Of a DNA stretch of 64,000 nucleotides, positions 35,053-43,076 are shown piece after piece. The notes below the pieces were generated by a model. That model was not told the origin of the DNA. It worked only from the letters and a program-made list of their open reading frames with translations, and searched no databases. Position 1 is the first letter of the stretch; each line of letters starts with the position of its first letter. Both the position numbers and the translations under genes were made by a program. The stretch lies in contig JAGDZV010000001.1 in the NCBI GenBank assembly GCA_049115495.1, positions 186,001-250,000 of the forward strand. Reading direction: 5' to 3'. This stretch comes from JACPUW01 sp049115495. Lineage in GTDB: Bacteria; Bacteroidota; Bacteroidia; CAILMK01; JACPUW01.

Positions 35053-36345
35053 TTATTCTTTAACCAATCTTATTGACTTCATGTCTGAGTGGCTAGAAAT
35101 CTGAGCTATATAAGTACCTTTATTGAAGGTAGAAGCATCTATAAACAAAGAGTTTACATTTGGATTAATTGTTTGAACCAATTTACCAGAAAGTGTAAAT
35201 ATTTCAATCTTTTGGATTAATTCAACATTAGAAACAACATTCCATCCTAAATGTGATTGAGTTGGAAAAGCCTGAATATTTAACTCTTTATGCTTCTCAT
35301 TAAAACCAACAATAAGCTCTCCAAAAGTCACATCATCAAAATAATAGGTTTGCTCACCAGCAGTGGCACCATCAACATCAAAGTTGAAAAAGATACTGGC
35401 CATATTGTATTTCCAGCCGTTGTTTAAACCAAATTCCAATTCAGCAGTACCAGTGGCTTCATTATTAAAATCAAATTGCAAAACTTCCCAATCACCATCT
35501 TTTGTTGTATTGGTTTGGGTTTCGCAAGTATGCGTATTATCATTTGCGTCTTCAACTTTTAATCTAACAGGCGTTCCAGCTTTTGGAGACCAAACATAAA
35601 CGCTCATTGTTGATTTTTCTAAAGTTAATGGAATGTAGGTTTGAAAGCCTGAATTAGTACCAATTGTAGTTCCAGCCCATGTTTCAGCATTATCTGTTTT
35701 AATCACTTTTGCCACTGTATTGTTCGCATTTGTTGGATCAGTAACTAAAGAAGAGCTGTTGCCACCAAAATCGGTAAGTGTGTAATTCACATCTGCTTCT
35801 TCAAAGCTTACTGGTAAATCAATTTGGTAACCACCAAAGAACTGCTCTACATCGTCAAATAAAAAGGTAGAAGCCGCAGTACCATCACCTACATTTCCAA
35901 AATCGAACATAAAAACAATGGTATTAAAATCTGCGGTAACACTGGTAAAATCCCACGTAAGCTCTTCCCACTCTCCTGTGGTTTGAGTAACAGCATCTCT
36001 TTCTACTGCACCGGTACTACTTTCTAATTTCATTTTTACTTGAGTACCTGCGGGTGCCGAAGTATATACCTTTAGCTTAATACTGTTGTTATTCTCAAAA
36101 TTAAGATTTGCTGCAAGTTCAATTTTGCTTCCTCCCCAGTTTTGACCGCCATCTCTAACAATTTGAGCCACATTATCGCTGGTATTTATCCCATTTGATT
36201 GGGGATTACTAATTACCGTGGCCGTGCCACCATCAAAATCTACAAAATCGCTTGTGGCAATATCGCCTTCAAAAGTGAATGGTAAAGATTGGCCAAAACA
36301 TGATAAGGCCATGAATGATGACAATACTAAAAAGACTAGTTTCAT
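35053..36345 (-). CDS. T9SS-secreted carbohydrate-binding-type protein
   Basis: 430 residues: signal peptide (ending CFGQ), two homologous jelly-roll-like modules (about 20-175 and 178-345) sharing PFTFEG/PVSFEE openings, GWGxxK-type strands, a conserved EWEELTWDF/DWEVLQFDF stretch and FLFDDVEQF/YYFDDVTFG ends, then a type A sorting domain (about 357-430, AFPTQSHLGW). Similar modules accompany laminarin-type glycan-degrading proteins in Bacteroidota and resemble CBM4/9-type sandwiches. It has no catalytic domain, so it may bind glucan at the surface for the nearby GH16 enzyme; that role is inference. Confidence 0.82.
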   Translation of the reverse strand: MKLVFLVLSSFMALSCFGQSLPFTFEGDIATSDFVDFDGGTATVISNPQSNGINTSDNVAQIVRDGGQNWGGSKIELAANLNFENNNSIKLKVYTSAPAGTQVKMKLESSTGAVERDAVTQTTGEWEELTWDFTSVTADFNTIVFMFDFGNVGDGTAASTFLFDDVEQFFGGYQIDLPVSFEEADVNYTLTDFGGNSSSLVTDPTNANNTVAKVIKTDNAETWAGTTIGTNSGFQTYIPLTLEKSTMSVYVWSPKAGTPVRLKVEDANDNTHTCETQTNTTKDGDWEVLQFDFNNEATGTAELEFGLNNGWKYNMASIFFNFDVDGATAGEQTYYFDDVTFGELIVGFNEKHKELNIQAFPTQSHLGWNVVSNVELIQKIEIFTLSGKLVQTINPNVNSLFIDASTFNKGTYIAQISSHSDMKSIRLVKE

Positions 36346-36481
36346 TATTATTTTTTTGCCCTATTAATAGAGTATTCTAACTGTTATTGGGCTTAGTAGG
36401 TAAAACTACAACCATTAACCGCCCCAACAAGAAATTACTCGTACTAATTAAACCTACAATTCAACCAATGTCTATTCTAAG

Positions 36482-37168
36482 TTATTCTGGGAAATTATCT
36501 AAGCGGTTAAAAGTCAAGACTAAATCATAATTTGATACTGATACACCTGTTAAAATCAATTGCTTTTCAGTTGCTATAATATTCCATGTTTGTGACTCAA
36601 ATTCACCATTATGGCTCTTAAAGGTAACTTCAGGTCTATGGCCATTTGTGTGCCAGTAGCCGGTAAGTCGTTCCCCTTCATCGTTTCTGTAATTGTACAA
36701 CCTATCCCAGCGTATAAAAACTACATTATCAATTCTACCGTTTTTGTCTTCTCCTTCAACTTTATCAAGCTCCCACAACCCCACAATCATATCGGCTGGA
36801 GCTTTAGGAAGCGCTTCAATTTTCTTTAAAGTTACAACTACGTTCATACCTTCTTCTTGCCTCTCCCATTTCATTAGCTCTCCTTCAAAGCTTATTTTAA
36901 ATCCGCCAAAAGGATCTTTAAGCCCATTCGTTTCAAACGGAGTAAAAAGGCTCTCTTTTTTATCGAAAGTCCAAGTGCCCTCCGAGTTTTGAAGCCAGCC
37001 GTTACCCGATTGATAAGAGCCATCTGCATTAATTCGTGTCCATTTGGCTTGTGGAGTCATAGTTTTTTCACCAACATCTACATTCACAAACTCCCAAAGG
37101 CCTGTGAAATCTTGGGCAAAGGATGAAAGGCTTAGCAATAGGGCAAATAGTGTGATTATTGATTTCAT
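36482..37168 (-). CDS. Secreted protein with two lipocalin-like repeats, unknown function
   Basis: 228 residues, signal peptide (ending SSFAQ). Two similar halves each begin with a GxWE motif: FTGLWEFVNVDVGEKTM (about 20) and IVGLWELDKVEGEDKNG (about 128), and each continues with a WTRIxxDGSY/WDRLYNYRNDEG strand and LKKIE/TFNRLDN ends. This duplication of a calycin-type barrel is visible by eye. There is no catalytic motif. The REP-like pair upstream (37221-37292) separates it from the serine hydrolase gene. Function unknown. Confidence 0.78.
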   Translation of the reverse strand: MKSIITLFALLLSLSSFAQDFTGLWEFVNVDVGEKTMTPQAKWTRINADGSYQSGNGWLQNSEGTWTFDKKESLFTPFETNGLKDPFGGFKISFEGELMKWERQEEGMNVVVTLKKIEALPKAPADMIVGLWELDKVEGEDKNGRIDNVVFIRWDRLYNYRNDEGERLTGYWHTNGHRPEVTFKSHNGEFESQTWNIIATEKQLILTGVSVSNYDLVLTFNRLDNFPE

Positions 37169-37220
37169 TTTGTTTGAGTGATTTTCATTTTAAAAACTTT
37201 CAAAAAACTTCAAGTAAGGC

Positions 37221-37292
37221 ATCCTGAACTTGATTCAGGATCTTTTCATTAGTTTGGTTTTCTTTGAACAGATTCCAAATCAAGTTTGGAAT
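37221..37292. repeat. Paired REP-like palindromes in inverted arrangement
   Basis: Two perfect 21-nt hairpins: ATCCTGAA-CTTGA-TTCAGGAT (37221-37241) and ATTCCAAA-TCAAG-TTTGGAAT (37272-37292), each with 8-bp arms and a five-base loop. The loops are reverse complements of each other, so the pair is one unit in opposite orientations, 30 bp apart. This is the layout of bacterial REP/BIME elements and lies between two minus-strand genes. Confidence 0.75.
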
Positions 37293-37317
37293 GACCAGGC
37301 TTTTTTGAAAGGATCAA

Positions 37318-38448
37318 TTAGTTCAAATAATAACTCTTTACGATTTTCTTTAAAAGGTCATTTTCATTGGTTCTGCTTCCCGAATTAGCCATAATGGCTA
37401 CCACTAATTCTCCATTATTAATATTCACCAATATAGACTTATAACCTTCGGTGCTTCCGCCATGAATTATGTAGGGTTTATCAATATCTAGACCTCCTAT
37501 TCGGTAAGAGTCACCTTCATTATAAATTACCCAACCATATCCATAGCTGATTTGGTTTGTAAGGTTTTCTAGATGGTTTGTGTGAAGACTTGGAAACTCT
37601 TTTCCCAAATCAGACTGTATTTGTCCCCATTTATGCAGGTCTAATATGGTAGTAAATATTCGCCTTCCCAAGGTAAGATCAATATATTCATTAGGTACCC
37701 ATTCACTGCTTTCATAATTGAAATTATAGCCAATGGCCAAGTTTTCAATCACTTCTTTATTGTCAATCGAATTCAAAGTGCTATTCAAGCCATGTGGCTC
37801 ACAAACCTTTTCCTGAAGCACTTCATTCAATGGTTGGCCATAAATATCTTCGATTATTATATTAAGAAGATGGTATGCAAAGTTTGAATAGTGTAATTGT
37901 TCTCCTGGTTCTGCAACCGGCTTTAATTGACTGATGAAGTCAACATATTGAGCATTGCTAAAGTGCATTTTTTTAAAAGCTCTAAATCCATTGGTCTTTA
38001 GAGAATCAGCCACGCCATCATAATCGCAAAGTCCACTAGTGTGGGTGAGCATTTGTTTAATGGTAATGCTTGAATCAAACTGTCCTGAATAATCATATTC
38101 AGAAAGCAAGTCAACCAGTTTATCATCTGTGCTAATTCTCTCTTCTTTTTCAGCAATAGCTATCATATAACCAGCGAAAGACTTGTTTATCGATGCCATA
38201 TCGAATATGGTATTGGCATCTATTGTATCTCCAGCTATTCGATTCGATATTCCTAGATACTTTGTAAAAAGCACTTTATCTGTTGTTCCTAAAACTACAG
38301 CACCATGAAAATTATCGGCATCATTTTCTGATACCAAGATTGAATCAATCTTATTCCATCTCGAATCCTCTAATACTAAGGTGTCTTTACATGAACAGAA
38401 CATGTAAACTATTGGGATAAGAAATAAGAATTTGCTCTTTGAATTCAT
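37318..38448 (-). CDS. Serine hydrolase (class C beta-lactamase-like) lipoprotein
   Basis: 376 residues, lipobox MFCSC (Cys 20). It has the S-x-x-K motif ASINKS (S86, K89), YSN-type motif HYSNFAY (about 187) and HGG box HGGSTEGYKS near the end. These belong to the beta-lactamase/D-aminopeptidase/esterase family of penicillin-binding protein folds. It is lipid-anchored in the periplasm and probably acts on a D-amino-acid peptide or ester. Antibiotic resistance is not suggested by context. It is divergent from the hydrolase gene at 38619. Confidence 0.9.
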   Translation of the reverse strand: MNSKSKFLFLIPIVYMFCSCKDTLVLEDSRWNKIDSILVSENDADNFHGAVVLGTTDKVLFTKYLGISNRIAGDTIDANTIFDMASINKSFAGYMIAIAEKEERISTDDKLVDLLSEYDYSGQFDSSITIKQMLTHTSGLCDYDGVADSLKTNGFRAFKKMHFSNAQYVDFISQLKPVAEPGEQLHYSNFAYHLLNIIIEDIYGQPLNEVLQEKVCEPHGLNSTLNSIDNKEVIENLAIGYNFNYESSEWVPNEYIDLTLGRRIFTTILDLHKWGQIQSDLGKEFPSLHTNHLENLTNQISYGYGWVIYNEGDSYRIGGLDIDKPYIIHGGSTEGYKSILVNINNGELVVAIMANSGSRTNENDLLKKIVKSYYLN

Positions 38449-38497
38449 TAGGACAAAAATGTAAAGCTAAACCATTTTATTATGCTCAAAGTAATCG

Positions 38498-38528
38498 TTT
38501 GGGATGAAATATGGCTATTTGGGACGAA
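38498..38528. promoter_or_regulatory. Direct repeats in a divergent promoter region, possible LytTR-type site
   Basis: TTTGGGATGAA at 38498-38508 and TTTGGGACGAA at 38518-38528, ten of eleven bases identical, centres 20 bp apart, about two helical turns. LytTR-type regulators bind pairs of direct repeats with about this spacing, and a LytTR gene lies 3.7 kb away at 42218-42940. The link is inference. Confidence 0.4.
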
Positions 38529-38618
38529 GAATCAGCCACTTGTGTAATTCATTTAATGAAGCTTATGCTCTATGAAGACATTTGCCAATACATAAGGATT
38601 TAGAAATCGCTCAACAAT

Positions 38619-39923
38619 ATGCCAAAAGCATTTTTACCAATCGCATTTATTGCAGTTTTATCAGTCTTATTTTCAGGTTGTAATTCTAAAAAAGATGCGC
38701 AAAAGGATGACAACTTAGGGACATTTATTGGTACAATTGAATATGGTAATTTCTCTGATGAAATTACCATTGACATTGAAAAAGACAGCCTAGGCCTAAA
38801 GGCTTATTTTACAAGTCTTGGACAAAATGCTTACAAAATTCCTTTTCAGGATGTAACTCAAAATGGCGATACGATCTCATTTTCTCTTCAAAGTGATTTT
38901 TATAAATACCAGTTTACCAACATTTTTTCAAACTCGAGTGGCAAATTAATTGGAATATTAAAAGTTAATTCTATCGAAGTGCCATATCAATTAAATCGAC
39001 TTGTAAGTTCTGAAAATGAACCACGAATGAGTAATGAAGTTGAATTCATAAATGATAGCCTTAAGCATTACGGTACAGTATGGTATCCGAAAGAGCCAAA
39101 TGGAAAAGCCATTGTGATAGTTACTTCATCAGGAAACGCCGATCGAAGCGCTTCAAGAGCACAAGCAATTTTACTAGCACGGCGCGGTTTTACGACATTC
39201 CATTACGATAAGCGTGGTACTGGACAATCCCCAGGAAATTGGGGAATTGCTACTATGGATGAATTAATAAATGATGATATAGCCGCAATTGAATTCTTTG
39301 CGAAGAAAGAAGAGTTTGACCAAAACTCAATTGGAATAATTGGAAGTAGCCAAGGCGGAACGAAAATACCTTGTCTATTAAGCGAGATGCCTGGTTTAGG
39401 CTTTGGTATTTCAGTAAGTTGTCCTGGAGGCACATTACTTAAAAGTGATATCAACTACTGGAAAAATAGAAAAAGGGAAGTCTTGGGCCAAAACCTAGAA
39501 TTGGCAGCCGACATACAAGAAGCGGTTTTTGAATACATCGCAAAATCCAAATCAAAAGATGATCTTCTTAAAGTACTCGACGCTTCCAGATATGAAGAAT
39601 GGTTTGACAAAGTATGGATTCCTAACCTTGAAGAGGTGCAGTTTGACACAAAATTGAACTATAACCCTTTACCACACTTCGAAAAAACCACTCAACCTAT
39701 CCTTCTTATTCAAGGTACAAAAGATGAAATAATACCAGAAAATAGCTATCAAATTATTTCTGAAGCATCAGCTAAAAATGGTAAAACCAACGTAGAAGTT
39801 TCTCTTTTAAAAAATGCGAACCACTCCATGTATGCTATTGTCGAAAGTGATTTTCCGTATTGGGCCACTCTTCACCCAGATTATTTGAATGAAATCACTA
39901 ATTGGATCAATAGCCTTGAGTAA
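38619..39923 (+). CDS. Alpha/beta hydrolase lipoprotein
   Basis: 434 residues, lipobox LFSGC (about 21). Residues 30-140 are a beta-rich region (FIGTIEYGNFSDEITIDIEK), then an alpha/beta hydrolase: VTSSGNADRS, HYDKRGTGQSPG, nucleophile GSSQGG (Ser about 243), acid in IQGTKDEII, base in NANHSMYA. The fused N-terminal region is common in Bacteroidota DUF-type hydrolase lipoproteins. Likely a periplasmic esterase or peptidase. The next gene starts 4 bp after its stop, so they are probably an operon. Confidence 0.88.
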   Translation: MPKAFLPIAFIAVLSVLFSGCNSKKDAQKDDNLGTFIGTIEYGNFSDEITIDIEKDSLGLKAYFTSLGQNAYKIPFQDVTQNGDTISFSLQSDFYKYQFTNIFSNSSGKLIGILKVNSIEVPYQLNRLVSSENEPRMSNEVEFINDSLKHYGTVWYPKEPNGKAIVIVTSSGNADRSASRAQAILLARRGFTTFHYDKRGTGQSPGNWGIATMDELINDDIAAIEFFAKKEEFDQNSIGIIGSSQGGTKIPCLLSEMPGLGFGISVSCPGGTLLKSDINYWKNRKREVLGQNLELAADIQEAVFEYIAKSKSKDDLLKVLDASRYEEWFDKVWIPNLEEVQFDTKLNYNPLPHFEKTTQPILLIQGTKDEIIPENSYQIISEASAKNGKTNVEVSLLKNANHSMYAIVESDFPYWATLHPDYLNEITNWINSLE

Positions 39924-39927
39924 ACTT

Positions 39928-40386
39928 ATGCAACATCTCAAATTTCTAATTGTATCACTAAACACCATATGCCTTTATTCTATTTTAGTTTTGGTGGTTT
40001 GTGCTTGCGGTATTCAAAGATTTGACAATTCAACAAATACACATTCCGTATTTAAAGTAATAAAAAAAGCTCAAGATTATGATGATTATGTTAGGGTAAT
40101 TGACACCCAAGAAGTACTCCCTACAAAAAATTTTGATGGTGAACCTGACACTTTGGTTCTTTATCGGGTTCAAACCAAGCTCGCCATTGACCAATTCAAA
40201 ATCAAAAATCATTTGAGGCTGACCTTTCTCTCAAACCCTTATCAATTCTATCAGATGGAGATTGATCATTCTATTCATCACTTTAAGATTGGGGAATTGA
40301 ACTCAATAACAAGGTCGATTGAAATTTTAAGAAATAACCAACACTACAAATTACTAACTCAGCTTAACGGTACAATAGTAGAATGA
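39928..40386 (+). CDS. Lipoprotein of unknown function
   Basis: 152 residues from ATG 39928, 4 bp after the preceding stop; an upstream frame start at 39889 overlaps that gene. Lipobox LVVCAC with the membrane-targeting stretch FLIVSLNTICLYSILVL. The mature domain (about 25-152) is mixed alpha/beta with no motif I recognise. It overlaps the next gene by ATGA, so translation is coupled. Function unknown. Confidence 0.7.
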   Translation: MQHLKFLIVSLNTICLYSILVLVVCACGIQRFDNSTNTHSVFKVIKKAQDYDDYVRVIDTQEVLPTKNFDGEPDTLVLYRVQTKLAIDQFKIKNHLRLTFLSNPYQFYQMEIDHSIHHFKIGELNSITRSIEILRNNQHYKLLTQLNGTIVE

Positions 40387-42221
40387 AACCAAGCGTGAAA
40401 ATGAATACTATAACGACTCGAATCATAGTCCCTTTTATACTACTTCATTTTGGAGTAAATGCCAATGCCCAAACTCCAGTCTATTCAGGAAGCGGATACT
40501 ACCTCATAAATGAATCGGGTAAAAAATACACCGAAACTCATTTTGACTATTTAGGCAAGGAATCGTCTGATCTTTTCCTTGCCGCGTACAGGGGACAATT
40601 TGGCTACATTGGGGATAGAGGCCATTGGGCCATAAATCCACAATTTGACATCGCCTTTTCTTTTAATGGAAACTTTGCTGTGGCTAGCACCAATAATGAA
40701 TTCTATTTGATCAATAAACAAGGTGACTACATTGACACCCTAGAAAGGTTGCAAAAGCCTCAAATATTCAGAGGAGTTTTGGCTGCCTCAATTAAAGGAA
40801 AGCAAAATGCAGTAATTGATTTTAACGGTGACGTAAAGCTAAGGTCAAAAAACAAAGTTCTTTTGGCTGAAATATCTGGTATTGCAGAATGGTTTAGAAA
40901 AGAAAAGAAGCTGGACATATATACCACTTCTGGTTCAAGAAGTGACCTTTACAAGGTTCAAGACAAGATTGAATTTGATAGTGTTTTTGTATCGACAGGA
41001 GGCTTTTTAATTGGACTTAAATATGAACAAGAAATTGAAAAAGCTACAATTTTTAATCATGTTGGGAACCCTATTTGGACGGGAAAAACCGAAGGTATTG
41101 ACATCTCACAAGTAAGAAAGGCGAATGATAGTTGGATATTAATTCCAAAAAAATATCATGAATACCCAAAGGTGATTTCATGGAATCTAATTGAATATTA
41201 CTACCCCTATGAAGATTTGATCTCGCTTCATGGTGGTAAAGAAAATGTAGGTTTATCAATTAGTCACCTACAACCAAACAGCGAGTTCGCTAAGATCGTT
41301 GGCATAAACCGTTGGGTGCACTACACAGGAAATGATAATGACCTTAATCAAATTATTAATGAAGTAGCCATTGGTGATGGCCGAAGAACATTAATTAAGT
41401 ACAATGATAAGTGGCACATTCACGATAAATGGAAAACCATTACTGAGTTGGATTACAAACATATCCATCCAAAGGGCTCATATAGATACATGTTCTTTGC
41501 ATCGAATAGTGATGAGCCCATGAGAGATAAGAAATGGGCTTTTGTAAACCATGAGTATAAGGTTAAAACTGAAGAACTGTACCAACCTGTTGGAAATGAA
41601 AGCAGGGATTTTGAAATGGTCTATTATGAACCCAGAAACCCTCATAATTGGGAGCATGAGTTGATTCCAGCATACAAGGCTGATTCATTGGTTTATTTAA
41701 ATGATTATGGGCGAGTGGTTTGGGCTATTGAGAAACAGCAACCTACAAGCCTAATTGACTTTTTGGTTCATGATCTTAGGTTTCCTGCGAAAGACTTTAA
41801 AACCATTGACAAAACAATGAAGCTAAATAGAAACGATCTTCAGTTGATTTTGAAAAAAGATAATGATGGTTTGGAAGTGCTTTTTGCAAACAACACCAAA
41901 AATGATGTACCTGTTGAAGTGCAAGATGGTAGCTTTATGATTAAAATCCAAAAGCAAGATTATAATGGGCAATGGATACCATACTTGAATATGGTGGGAA
42001 GCGATTGTGGCAATTCATATTATATGAAAGATATTCTTCCTAAATCTTACACAACTTCAAAAATTAACATGCTTGAAGGAAGTGTATCGTTAAAATTAAG
42101 AGCGGTGGTTTATGTTAACGAAACTGAAACATTGGTTTCAAACCCAGTTTCAATGACTGTAAATTTGGCTCAGGCATGGACCGAAAATATTCCTTTTAAT
42201 CTATTATCTGAAGAGAACTAG
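40383..42221 (+). CDS. WG-repeat-type secreted protein, unknown function
   Basis: 612 residues, signal peptide (ending NANAQ). The N-terminal 230 residues have WG-like repeats (QFGYIGDRGHWAINPQFD, NGEFYLINKQGDY-type strands with GNFAVAS), a beta structure seen in Bacteroidota surface and periplasmic proteins. The remainder contains an immunoglobulin-like C-terminal region (about 480-600) with DVPVEVQDGSFMIKI and SLKLRAVVYVNE. The start overlaps the previous stop by ATGA, and its 3' end overlaps the convergent LytTR gene by 4 bp. Function unknown. Confidence 0.72.
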   Translation: MKPSVKMNTITTRIIVPFILLHFGVNANAQTPVYSGSGYYLINESGKKYTETHFDYLGKESSDLFLAAYRGQFGYIGDRGHWAINPQFDIAFSFNGNFAVASTNNEFYLINKQGDYIDTLERLQKPQIFRGVLAASIKGKQNAVIDFNGDVKLRSKNKVLLAEISGIAEWFRKEKKLDIYTTSGSRSDLYKVQDKIEFDSVFVSTGGFLIGLKYEQEIEKATIFNHVGNPIWTGKTEGIDISQVRKANDSWILIPKKYHEYPKVISWNLIEYYYPYEDLISLHGGKENVGLSISHLQPNSEFAKIVGINRWVHYTGNDNDLNQIINEVAIGDGRRTLIKYNDKWHIHDKWKTITELDYKHIHPKGSYRYMFFASNSDEPMRDKKWAFVNHEYKVKTEELYQPVGNESRDFEMVYYEPRNPHNWEHELIPAYKADSLVYLNDYGRVVWAIEKQQPTSLIDFLVHDLRFPAKDFKTIDKTMKLNRNDLQLILKKDNDGLEVLFANNTKNDVPVEVQDGSFMIKIQKQDYNGQWIPYLNMVGSDCGNSYYMKDILPKSYTTSKINMLEGSVSLKLRAVVYVNETETLVSNPVSMTVNLAQAWTENIPFNLLSEEN

Positions 42222-42940
42222 ATTACCTTTTTGACGTTTTCTTCAAAACTTGGCGAAACTTTTATTTCTACTTGGCCCATGTAAATAAACATCCTACCTT
42301 TTTTCACATCTACCCTATTGATTTTTAATGGGTTAACAATGTAGCTCCTTTGCACTCTTAACAAATATTTGTTAAGAGATTCATCATCTTCAAGTCTTTT
42401 TAAAGTAGTTCGTAACAAACGCTTTCCTGGCATTTCATTTTTTAGATAATGTACTTCTACATAGTTGGCTGCCGCCGAGATGTATAGAAAATCACGCTCG
42501 GCAAGAATAATTTCATCCTTCCCGTTTTCTGAAGTAAAACTAATATTGGTCGGTACACTTTTGATTTCAATACTTGGTTTTTCCAACTTTGATGAAAAAT
42601 AAACCCATAACTCCCTAATCCCTATAGGTACTACCATTACCAACGCCAGTTCAAAACCCATAAGTCTTAAAGAATCAAAATAAAGCTCAGTGAAATTCCA
42701 GAAATAATTGAATAAGAGAAAAATTAATAAAAGACCCACCAGCCATTGACTTAGGTACCAAATTAACTTGTGCTTAATTGTTTTAATTGAAATCTTTTTA
42801 GTTAAAACAAATTCAAAAATGGCTATGATCATAAAGAATAAAACACCAAATGAAGCCGTCCTAAAAAGTAGCGAATGACCACTTGTACTTATGCCTTGAT
42901 CAATACTAAATGCCTTGAATGCATATAAAACATAAAACAA
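42218..42940 (-). CDS. Membrane-anchored LytTR-family transcriptional regulator
   Basis: 240 residues from TTG 42940: about four hydrophobic helices (1-115) followed by a LytTR DNA-binding domain (about 140-240), with DFLYISAAANYVEVHY, LLRTTLKRLEDD, LLRVQRSYIVNP and FEENVKKVI, all diagnostic of the fold. Helices upstream imply a membrane-tethered sensor-regulator without phosphorylation. The frame stays open upstream for about 35 codons (ending KIEHKEKSIFALISGLFL) with no ATG, GTG or TTG, so the true N-terminus may be longer. It is convergent with the WG-repeat gene, overlapping by 4 bp. Confidence 0.87.
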   Translation of the reverse strand: MFYVLYAFKAFSIDQGISTSGHSLLFRTASFGVLFFMIIAIFEFVLTKKISIKTIKHKLIWYLSQWLVGLLLIFLLFNYFWNFTELYFDSLRLMGFELALVMVVPIGIRELWVYFSSKLEKPSIEIKSVPTNISFTSENGKDEIILAERDFLYISAAANYVEVHYLKNEMPGKRLLRTTLKRLEDDESLNKYLLRVQRSYIVNPLKINRVDVKKGRMFIYMGQVEIKVSPSFEENVKKVI

Positions 42941-43076
42941 GAAAAGACCTGATATAAGGGCGAATATGCTTTTTTCCTTGTGCTCGATTTTTGAAGCTTT
43001 ATTTTGGAACTCGAAGATGCCAAATATATTGCCCCCGATTATTGATGTTTACGTTTAATGCTATTTTGTGTTATGA

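Noticed and set aside
37318..38448. Beta-lactamase resistance gene
   Set aside because: Only the generic SxxK/YxN fold motifs are present and the context is ordinary; similar lipoproteins are esterases or peptidases.
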